NCBI GenBank assembly: GCA_035542775.1
Contig: DATKKX010000341.1
Coordinates: forward strand, 1-22,521
Reading direction: 5' to 3'
DNA: 22,521 bases
Source: DATKKX01 sp035542775
Lineage (GTDB): Bacteria > Planctomycetota > Phycisphaerae > UBA1845 > UTPLA1
The first letter of the stretch is position 1. Each line of letters opens with the position of its first letter. Below the pieces are notes generated by a model. That model was not told where the DNA came from. It searched no databases and saw only the letters and a list, made by a program, of their open reading frames with translations. The position numbers were made by a program, and so were the translations under genes. This document shows positions 1 to 6,107 of the stretch, piece by piece.

Positions 1-317
1 CGGGAATCGTCCACGGTCGGCACGGGGCGATAGCGGATCGCCAGGTATAGCCGCCAGAAGCTCCAGATGGTGGAAAAGGTGCCGTAAGTGGCGCCGGCCA
101 GGGCCAGAACGTAGCCGGTCGGCGAATACAGCAGGATGTCGCGGGCGGTTTTCCACGGAGCATAAGCGTGGGCCAGGCCGAGAATGGCCAGGCTGCCGAT
201 GAGGATGCCGAGCTTGAGGGCGATGTCCTTGTAGGCAAGCGGCGCCCGCGTCCGGCGCGCGGTCAGCGAGGCAGTGAATGGTCGCCAGAGAGTGGCGGTC
301 GTTGACAGGACTGACAT
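1..317 (-). CDS. N-terminal part of a membrane protein, probably a family 2 glycosyltransferase (runs off the window)
   Basis: Reading the minus strand from the ATG at 317 gives 105 open codons up to the window edge. A GAGGAAG ribosome binding site lies about 8 bases upstream (near 325-331), which fixes the start. The protein opens with a basic segment (residues 1-30), then a hydrophobic helix near 36-51 and a second near 65-90. It then reads LYLAIRYRPVPTVDDSR and leaves the window. A short arginine/proline-rich linker like this, after two N-terminal helices, commonly precedes the VTVIVPAYNE nucleotide-sugar fold in processive membrane glycosyltransferases of the cellulose/chitin/poly-GlcNAc synthase type. 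That catalytic part is outside the window, so the assignment is an inference from the N-terminus only. It is divergent from the gene at 732. Confidence 0.5.
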   Translation of the reverse strand, partial: MSVLSTTATLWRPFTASLTARRTRAPLAYKDIALKLGILIGSLAILGLAHAYAPWKTARDILLYSPTGYVLALAGATYGTFSTIWSFWRLYLAIRYRPVPTVDDS

Positions 318-731
318 CCGGCTTCTTCCTCAAAGGGGCAAATCACTCGGCGCCTGGCGAATGCGCTGTCGAGGCAAACCTCGCAAGCAGATTCCACCGC
401 CCCCCAGGCGTCGCGTCGCGGCCGCGCCCTATTGACGTGGCCTTACGCATCGTGGTGAACGTCTTCCCCCGTGCGATAACCAACGGCCGTCGCACCGGGG
501 GAACACTCCGGCTACGATAAGTATGCCTCCTGCCTCTGAAAGCTGCGTGAAATCAAGGTAAAATGTTTTTCATGCCGTGGAGCGGCGCTGGGACGAGGGG
601 ACGGCCCGATGAGGGTCCGGGATAATTAAGCAGGGCGAGTAAAGCGGGATGTTCTGCCTTGCCTGAGAGCAGAACGTCCCCTTTCCCCCTCAGGCCGGTG
701 ACGCCGCCGGCACCGTACGGAGAGGACTTCG
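318..731. other. Intergenic region between divergent genes
   Basis: This 414-base gap separates the minus-strand membrane protein from the plus-strand deoxyribosyltransferase-like gene. It should hold both promoters. I see no convincing protein-coding signal: the open frame at 278-520 has no ribosome binding site and low-complexity composition. A GATAAT-like -10 at 621-626 has no good -35 partner. The one clear structure is the inverted repeat at 646-680. Confidence 0.5.
646..680 (+). other. 12-bp inverted repeat upstream of the 732 gene (leader hairpin or operator)
   Basis: The arms GGGATGTTCTGC (646-657) and GCAGAACGTCCC (669-680) pair over 12 bp with one G-U wobble around an 11-base loop. 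The element ends 51 bases before the ATG at 732. There is no T-run on either side, so it is a poor intrinsic terminator. It could be a 5'-leader hairpin or a DNA operator whose core is GTTCTGC-N11-GCAGAAC. Confidence 0.45.
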
Positions 732-1190
732 ATGCGAGTATTTCTGGCCGGCATTATGCAAGGCTCATTTCAGGAGATGCGAATCGTTGACCAGAGCTGG
801 CGGGACACCATCAAGGCTTCGCTGGCCAGACATCTGCCCGCGGCGGAGGTGTACTGTCACTTCGAGGCCCATCCTGAGTCGGTCACCTATGAGCGTCCCG
901 AGATTGTCCGGACGCTGACCGATGGTTTTCGGCGGGCGGCGGAATGTGATGTGCTGGTCGCGTACCTTCCTTCGGCATCCATGGGCACGGCCATAGAGAT
1001 GTATGAAGCGGCCAGATGCGGCGCGGTGGTGCTGACGATCACGCCGCTGGCGGTGAACTGGGTGGTCATGGTCTGCAGTGACAAGGTGTTCCCCAACATG
1101 GCGGATTTCGAGGAGTTCCTCGCCGGCGGGCGACTGGCGGAGCTGCTCATGAAGAAAGGCCGGGCAAACCCCGAGAAAAACGCACCCTAG
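732..1190 (+). CDS. Nucleoside 2-deoxyribosyltransferase-like protein
   Basis: A 152-residue cytosolic protein with an AGAGGA ribosome binding site 5 bases before the ATG. It starts with a beta strand MRVFLAGIMQGS, as in the nucleoside 2-deoxyribosyltransferase/DUF4406 fold. It then has ECDVLVAYLPSASMGTAIEM (71-90), which matches the family pattern of an Asp after a strand followed by a G-T-x-x-E motif. Glu89 occupies the position of the family's catalytic nucleophile. This suggests a small Rossmann-like enzyme acting on the N-glycosidic bond of a (deoxy)nucleoside or nucleotide, but the substrate cannot be read from the sequence. The C-terminus (residues 140-152) is charged and probably disordered. 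The gene stands alone: about 500 bases follow before the next gene. It ends with TAG, showing that TAG is a real stop here. Fold assignment is moderate; specific activity is inference. Confidence 0.62.
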   Translation: MRVFLAGIMQGSFQEMRIVDQSWRDTIKASLARHLPAAEVYCHFEAHPESVTYERPEIVRTLTDGFRRAAECDVLVAYLPSASMGTAIEMYEAARCGAVVLTITPLAVNWVVMVCSDKVFPNMADFEEFLAGGRLAELLMKKGRANPEKNAP

Positions 1191-1685
1191 GCAGGATCTT
1201 TCCGGACCAGGCCGACGCACGCCCGGCATCCGGAATCGGCTTGGGGGAGATCGAACAAGGCGTTCTCCGGGAGGGGGAAGAACAGAGGGGCGTGGGCTTC
1301 TTCGGGGGCCTGCGGAGCCACATCCGCTGCAACGGGGTGCATTCCGTTTACATGAGATTCTCGGCAGTAACCGGGCATCTACCCGGGTCTGTGTACGCAG
1401 CCAGGGCATTATGTATTGGCGTTGATTGCGTCTGCTGACTCAAGTCCTTGGTCAGATATGCCCGTGTGGGCCGCGGGCGGGCTCGGGCACGATGCGCAAA
1501 GCCGATTGTCGTGTTCGAGCTGTCCTCGCCGGAGAGACTGAGGAAAGACGGGAGTCGCAGTGCGGGAGATCCTGGGCGGTCCGACGGGCGCCTTGGTACA
1601 TGCGGCCGATTGCCGTCACCGGCAGGCTTCCTCGCACGTCGAAGTCAATTCCGTATTTCGGCGCGATGCCGGAGAGAGGAGCTTT
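1191..1685. other. 495-base intergenic region without a recognisable gene
   Basis: Several overlapping open frames exist on both strands. None has a ribosome binding site, a family motif or sensible composition. The longest (1448-1915, plus) runs out of frame into the NHL gene. A weak CCGGG/CCCGG hairpin lies near 1371-1386. No repeat or convincing promoter was found. The region presumably carries the promoter and leader of the NHL gene. Confidence 0.4.
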
Positions 1686-3038
1686 ATGAATCCGCTGCCA
1701 CAATCCATGTTCATTCGACTGTTCGCGACAGTTGCCTTCCTTGTCGCCGCGGCGAACGCGCGCGGCATTCCGCAGGACACCACCGCCGACGCCGTGCTCG
1801 GGCAGACCACCTTCAGCACCAACCTGGCGAACCAGGGAGGCGCCCCCTCGGCTTCCACTCTTCAGGAGCCGCGCGGCCTCTTTGCGGACTCGGCCGGACG
1901 ACTTTGGGTCGCTGACAACGCCAACAACCGTGTCTTGATGTGGTCCAACGCGACCTCTTTCGCCAACGGCGCCGCGGCCGATCTGGTGCTGGGCCAGGCC
2001 GACTTCGCCAGCAACCTGGCCAACCGCGGCGGCGCCAACCCGGCCGCCAACACGATAAGCGGCCCTCGAAGCGTTGTTGTCGACTCCGCCGGTCGCCTCT
2101 ACGTAGCCGACTCGTCCAACTTCCGCATCCTCCGCTTCGACCCGCCGTTCTCCAACGGCATGAATGCGGTCCAGGTTTTCGGTCAGGCCGGCAGCTTCAC
2201 CACCGCGAACCAAGCCGCCATTAACGCCGCCACCGCCGACAATCTCGGCAATCCCGACGGGATCGGCATCGACCCGCAGGACAATCTGTTCTGCACGGAT
2301 CGCTTTCTCAGCCGCGTGGTTCGATATAACACGCCTGCGACTACGGACACGACCGCCGACCTGGTCATCGGCCAGCCGAACTTCACCAGCGCCGGCGGCA
2401 ACCAGGGCGCCACCCCCGCCGCCAACACCGTCGATCACTGCATTGCCTGTTTCATCGACGCCGCGGGCAACCTCTATGTCGCCGACGAGTTCAATAACCG
2501 GGTGTTGCTGTTCCCGGCCCCGCTGTCCAACAACATGAACGCCTCCCGCGTCTATGGCCAGCCCAATTTCACCACCAACGGCCCCAACCAGGGCGGCATC
2601 AGCGCCAACAGCATGAACGGTCCGGTGGGCGTGGCGATCGATCCGATCAGTGGCAATTTGTATGTGGCCGACGGCCCCAACATGCGCATCCTGGAATTCA
2701 CCACGCCACAGACCAACAGCACCGCCTCCCGGGTCTTTGGTCAGGGCGGCGATTTCACCACCAACACGGTGAACAAAGGCGGCGTCAGCGCCGACAGCAT
2801 CGATGACGTGGCCGGCGTGTCGCTGGACGCGGCGGGCAATCTCTACGCCGGCGACCGCCTGAATCACCGGGTGCTCCGCTACGACATCGCGCCCCCGGGT
2901 CAGCCGACGACCACTGGGACATCCAGTCCCGCGCCCGCGTGTGGTCTGTGCGGTTTCTGCGGGGCCCCGCTGATGCCCCTGATGCTGGTGGGCTGGGTTC
3001 TGCTGACACGGCGGTCGCGGCGCTCTCTCGAGAAATGA
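1686..3038 (+). CDS. Secreted six-bladed NHL-repeat beta-propeller with C-terminal Cys/hydrophobic/Arg tail
   Basis: The start is the ATG at 1686, preceded by a strong GGAGAGAGGAG site; upstream in-frame codons lack one. The 450-residue product begins with a signal peptide (about 1-26, cleavage after the ANARG region). Six tandem units of about 60-65 residues follow. Each opens with a (V/A)xGQxxFxxNxxNxGG segment and closes with a DxxGxLYVADxxNxRxLxF NHL core, for example AGRLWVADNANNRVLMW and AGNLYVADEFNNRVLLF. Six such units make a complete propeller. Units 3 and 6 are the most divergent (FCTDRFLSRVVRY, YAGDRLNHRVLRY). The tail (417-450) holds Cys419, Cys422 and Cys425, a hydrophobic segment about 427-441, then RRSRR. 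This looks like a cell-surface sorting or anchor signal. NHL propellers mostly bind ligands; no catalytic residues can be named. A hairpin at 3071-3089 follows the stop. Confidence 0.85.
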   Translation: MNPLPQSMFIRLFATVAFLVAAANARGIPQDTTADAVLGQTTFSTNLANQGGAPSASTLQEPRGLFADSAGRLWVADNANNRVLMWSNATSFANGAAADLVLGQADFASNLANRGGANPAANTISGPRSVVVDSAGRLYVADSSNFRILRFDPPFSNGMNAVQVFGQAGSFTTANQAAINAATADNLGNPDGIGIDPQDNLFCTDRFLSRVVRYNTPATTDTTADLVIGQPNFTSAGGNQGATPAANTVDHCIACFIDAAGNLYVADEFNNRVLLFPAPLSNNMNASRVYGQPNFTTNGPNQGGISANSMNGPVGVAIDPISGNLYVADGPNMRILEFTTPQTNSTASRVFGQGGDFTTNTVNKGGVSADSIDDVAGVSLDAAGNLYAGDRLNHRVLRYDIAPPGQPTTTGTSSPAPACGLCGFCGAPLMPLMLVGWVLLTRRSRRSLEK

Positions 3039-3070
3039 GAGCAGCGCGGCATCGATCGAGTCCAAAGGCT

Positions 3071-3089
3071 CCCCGCCACCGTGGCGGGG
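3071..3089 (+). terminator. GC-rich hairpin after the NHL gene
   Basis: CCCCGCCA and TGGCGGGG pair perfectly over 8 bp around a CCG loop, 32 bases after the NHL stop codon. No T-run follows, so it is a terminator-like or 3'-end-stabilising hairpin rather than a textbook intrinsic terminator. It lies between convergent genes and could serve either strand. Confidence 0.4.
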
Positions 3090-3217
3090 GCCCTAAGGCT
3101 TACGCCGCGGGGCCAGTGACTGTCGGCTTTCCGGGCGTTAGGGGGGCTAGCCGTCCGTTGCAGGCGCGGGGGCACCCGGCGGCGGAGCGGAAGCGTGGCA
3201 TTCTTCACGGCGTTTGA

Positions 3218-3511
3218 TCACCGCATCCGGTGGCGGCCGGAGGAGCCGACCAGTTGGGGCTGTTCAGCGGCTTCATCGCGAGCCTGGCCAGGTCCCTTTC
3301 GGGCCGCGAGGGCCCTTGCGTCAGCGGTGGACACCGGTTTCCCTCCGAATCCCCAGTCGCCGCTCTTCACTTCTTCGACCAGCACGACAGTGACGCCGCG
3401 CATGTTCTCCCCTTCGATGGAGACCATTGTGTCGGTAAGCTTGGTGATCATCTCCTGCTTCTGCTCTTGCGAGAAGACGCCCTCGATCAATTTGACTTCG
3501 ATAAGCGGCAT
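3218..3511 (-). CDS. 4-oxalocrotonate tautomerase family protein with C-terminal extension
   Basis: The ATG at 3511 has GAGGAG 7 bases upstream; longer in-frame readings lack a site. The product is 97 residues, against about 62 for classic 4-OT. It begins MPLIEVKLIEG, so removal of Met would expose the catalytic N-terminal proline of the tautomerase superfamily. It continues with the expected beta-alpha-beta pattern, including VTVVLVEEV and the GDWGFGGKPV hairpin. In canonical 4-OT, Arg11 and Arg39 bind the substrate carboxylates. Here, by eye alignment, these positions are Val11 and Thr, so the substrate is probably not 2-hydroxymuconate. Residues after about 72 (Arg/Gly/Gln-rich) look like an added, probably disordered tail. 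It stands alone and is convergent with the NHL gene. Family assignment is firm, reaction unknown. Confidence 0.8.
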   Translation of the reverse strand: MPLIEVKLIEGVFSQEQKQEMITKLTDTMVSIEGENMRGVTVVLVEEVKSGDWGFGGKPVSTADARALAARKGPGQARDEAAEQPQLVGSSGRHRMR

Positions 3512-3996
3512 GGCACACTCCTCGTTGTTGCTCGCGGGCATTAAGCTCTTCGTCCGTGGTCCTTCCCAGGACGACTCAGGGAGATGATAGGCCGTGTCGG
3601 TCTCGCCGGCCGACACCTTTGCGGGTGCATGCGGGCGGTGACCGCGAAGCCAAATGAGTTCCCGGGGCGATGATCGTTTTTGGCAAGCCGGGCTACGCTT
3701 CAGCATGGGGGAGCTTCGGCGCGGATGGGCTTGCGAGCCTGGGGCCGTATGTGCCGGCCCCCGCGGTTGCCCCGCTCTCGTCAAGGAAATGAAGGGGGGG
3801 ACAAGCTACTTTATCAGTAGAGTCGTTATTCGTTTTGCTCGCAGACCGAACAATACAGCGGTGAACTCGGGCGTTGTGGCCCGCAGATGCACCGGCATGG
3901 GCCCAGTGTAACGCCGTGTGCCTTCGAAGCAGATCCATGCAAATTCCGTCGCTTTGCCGTATCCTGCATGACACACCGGCAGAAAGACGAGGCCCC
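3512..3996. other. 485-base region between divergent genes
   Basis: No gene is supported here: the open frame at 3654-3911 has no ribosome binding site or recognisable motif. It contains a 7-bp hairpin GTGTCGG/CCGACAC at 3594-3616, the repeat copy at 3733-3780, and presumably the divergent promoters of the tautomerase and the GH130 gene. Confidence 0.4.
3733..3780 (+). repeat. Intergenic repeat, copy A
   Basis: This 48-base segment runs from GCGAGCCTGGGGCCGTA to GCGGTTGCCCCGCTCTCG. It aligns with 5333-5379 with only a few substitutions and short gaps, and the last 18 bases differ at one position. GCGAG at one end and CTCG(T) at the other can pair. Both copies lie in non-coding DNA on either side of the GH130 gene. 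Confidence 0.5.
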
Positions 3997-5172
3997 ATGC
4001 GATTTCGCCAACAACCTTCATGGATGGTGATCTTACCTGCGGGCCTCATGGCGTTGAGCAGCGCTGCTCTCGCCGGCCCCGACGGCCTGCCCGGCTGGGC
4101 ACTTGGCCCATTCATCCGCCCAGAGGACACCGGCCCGGTGATCACGCCGAACCGCGAGTCGCTCTTTGACAGCCCCATCCGCAAAGAAGCCGTGCACTGG
4201 GAAGCCCGGCACACCTTCAACCCCACCGCCGTCGTGCGCGACGGCAAGATCGTGGTGCTATACAGAGCCGAAGATGATTCCGGCAACGGCATCGGCAGTT
4301 TTACGTCGCGGCTGGGCCTGGCCGAGAGTGATGACGGTATTTATTTCACCCGCCGCCCGGCGCCGGTCTTCTTTCCCGCCGAGGACGAGCAGAAGGCCAA
4401 CGAATGGCCCGGCGGTTGCGAAGACCCTCGCCTGGCGGAGAGCGAAGATGGCCTGTATGTGCTGACCTACACCCAATGGAATCACCGGCTTTGGCGCCTG
4501 GCCGTCGCCACTTCCAGGGATCTGACCACCTAGACGAAGCACGGGCCGGCCTTTGCCGGCGCGGGCGGCAAATACGCCGACATGGCGTGCAAGTCCGGTG
4601 GTGTCGTCAGCCGCATCTCAGGCGACCGGCTCATCGCCGCCAGAATCGACGGCAAGTACTGGATGTACTGGGGAGAGGGCGAGATGCACCTCGCATATTC
4701 TCGCGACCTGGTTCATTGGCAGCCGCTGGAGGACGACAAAGGGAACCTCGTGCCCGTGCTCGGACCGCGCCCCGGGCGGTTCGACAGCGCGCTGTCCGAG
4801 GCCGGTCCGCCACCGGTCCTGACCGACCGGGGCATCATCGTTTTGTACAACGGCAAGAACGCGGACACCGGCGGCGACAAGGACCTCGGCGCAGGCGTCT
4901 ACGCCGGCGGCCAGGCTCTCTTCGAGGCCGGCAATCCCGCGAAGTTGCTCGCCCGGCTTGATGTGCCGTTCTTCAAGCCGGAGAGGCCTTTCGAAAAGAC
5001 GGGACAATATGCCGCCGGTACGACCTTCATCGAGGGTCTGGCTTACTTCAAGGGCAAGTGGTTCTTGTACTACGGATGTGCCGATTCCCTGGTCGGCGTC
5101 GCCGTGTATGACCCGGCAACGGCGGCGCGCCAGACGCCGGACAAGGAAAAGGGAAGGCCGGGGCGTTCCTGA
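3997..5172 (+). pseudogene. Secreted GH130-type glycoside hydrolase/phosphorylase interrupted by an in-frame TAG
   Basis: From the ATG at 3997 (ACGAGG 5 bases upstream) the frame runs 178 codons, hits TAG at 4531-4533, then stays open in the same frame to 5172 (391 positions in all). Residues 1-26 form a signal peptide (ASSAALA-type end). HTFNPTAVVRDGKIVVLYRAE (72-92 region) and GGCEDPRLAESEDGLYVLTY (139-158) are hallmarks of the five-bladed GH130 mannoside phosphorylase/hydrolase family. The acidic EDPR segment belongs to the family's active site. After the stop come the later blades, including HLAYSRDLVHW, a GPPPVLT segment and LYYGCADSLVGVAVYD. The break reads DLTT-stop-TKHGP. A Trp (TGG) is expected there, so one G-to-A change explains it. 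No frameshift or other damage is seen. It may be a fresh nonsense mutation or a base-call error. Phosphorylase and hydrolase cannot be told apart here. Confidence 0.75.
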
Positions 5173-5276
5173 GTCTTGAACGGGCATTGGATCGGCTGCT
5201 GGGCGTCGGCAGACTTGAACAACCGGCCTCCTGCATGTCAAGCAGGCGCTCGAAACCAACAGAGCTAAACTTTCGA

Positions 5277-5311
5277 CACCGGCGCGACCGCATCTCGCGG
5301 TGGCGCCGGTG
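5277..5311 (+). terminator. Strong two-part hairpin downstream of GH130
   Basis: CACCGGCGC (5277-5285) pairs perfectly with GCGCCGGTG (5303-5311). Inside it, after one G/G mismatch, ACCGC (5287-5291) pairs with GCGGT (5297-5301) around an ATCTC loop. Total 14 bp. It lies 104 bases after the GH130 stop and 112 before the response regulator ATG. There is no T-run except TTT at 5320-5322. It may end GH130 transcription or structure the operon leader. Confidence 0.45.
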
Positions 5312-5332
5312 CGACCGCATTTGGGCGGAGCA

Positions 5333-5379
5333 GCGAGCCGGGGCGTACGGGCCGGTGCGGTGCGGTTGCCCTGCTCTCG
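5333..5379 (+). repeat. Intergenic repeat, copy B
   Basis: Second copy of the element at 3733-3780, in the same orientation, 44 bases before the response regulator start. It begins GCGAGCCGGGGCGTACGG and ends GCGGTTGCCCTGCTCTCG. GCGAG at 5333-5337 can pair with CTCGC at 5376-5380. Confidence 0.5.
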
Positions 5380-5423
5380 CCGGGCAGTAGAATCCGTTGC
5401 GCGAGATCGAGAGGAATGGACGA

Positions 5424-6107
5424 ATGCGGCTGCTGGTGATTGAGGACAACCCGAAGATGGCGGGGTTTATCGCCCAGGGGCTTTCCGAGCAGGGATATGC
5501 CGTCGACGTGGCCCATACCGGCGAAGAGGGTGAGCACCGCGCGGCGGGGGCGCCGTATGACGGGATCATTCTCGATCTGATGCTGCCGGACCAGGATGGG
5601 CTGGTGATTTGCCGAAACCTCCGCCGGGGCGGCGTGAAGACCCCGATCCTGATTCTCACCGCGCTGTCGACCACGGCGGACAAGGTGACCGGGCTGGATG
5701 CGGGGGCCGACGATTATCTCACCAAGCCATTTGAATTCGACGAATTGGTCGCCCGCGTCCGGGCCCTGTTGCGGCGAGGTCAGGCGAGGGAGTCCTCGCT
5801 GTTGCAGTTCGAGGACCTGGAGATGGACCTTGTTCAGCGCCGGGTCTCCCGCGGGGGACAGCGACTCACGCTCACGACCAAGGAATTCGCCCTGCTCGAG
5901 TATTTCATGCGCAACCCCAATCGCGTGCTCACCCGCACGGCGATCGGCGAGCACGTGTGGGACATGAACTTCGAGACCGAGAGCAACGTGATCGACGTTT
6001 ACATCAGCATGCTCCGCCGCAAGATCGACAAGGGCTTTCAGAGGCGTCTGATCCACACGGTCATCGGCACCGGCTACGTGCTGAGCGCGGAAGGGCCGAA
6101 CGCATGA
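5424..6107 (+). CDS. OmpR/PhoB-family response regulator
   Basis: The ATG at 5424 has GAGAGGAA 8 bases upstream; an in-frame TTG at 5397 is a weaker alternative. The 227-residue product has a receiver domain (1-115) with the acidic pocket IEDN (6-9). The phospho-acceptor is Asp51 in LDLMLPDQDG, the switch Thr is Thr79 (LILTAL) and the invariant Lys is Lys101 (LTKPF). The C-terminal half (about 125-225) is the winged-helix DNA-binding domain, with LTTKEFALLEYFMRNPNRVL and VIDVYISMLRRKID as its typical helices. It should be phosphorylated by the kinase encoded directly downstream; the ATGA overlap (6104-6107) implies translational coupling. Sequence style resembles CusR/CopR- and QseB-like regulators, often tied to metal or envelope signals, but the regulon and signal are unknown. 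Confidence 0.95.
   Translation: MRLLVIEDNPKMAGFIAQGLSEQGYAVDVAHTGEEGEHRAAGAPYDGIILDLMLPDQDGLVICRNLRRGGVKTPILILTALSTTADKVTGLDAGADDYLTKPFEFDELVARVRALLRRGQARESSLLQFEDLEMDLVQRRVSRGGQRLTLTTKEFALLEYFMRNPNRVLTRTAIGEHVWDMNFETESNVIDVYISMLRRKIDKGFQRRLIHTVIGTGYVLSAEGPNA

Noticed and set aside
432..460. TTGACG as a -35 box for the 732 gene
   Set aside because: No -10-like hexamer lies 16-18 bases downstream and the distance to the gene is about 270 bases.
765..1409. 214-residue open frame on the minus strand
   Set aside because: It is antisense to the deoxyribosyltransferase-like gene, with Arg/Pro-rich shadow composition and no start signal.
1452..3065. 537-residue open frame on the minus strand
   Set aside because: It is the shadow of the NHL gene: the repeated G/V/R-rich composition mirrors the propeller repeats and there is no ribosome binding site or family motif.
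4531..4533. TAG recoded as an amino acid genome-wide
   Set aside because: TAG terminates intact genes at 1190, 13045 and 18118 in the same window.
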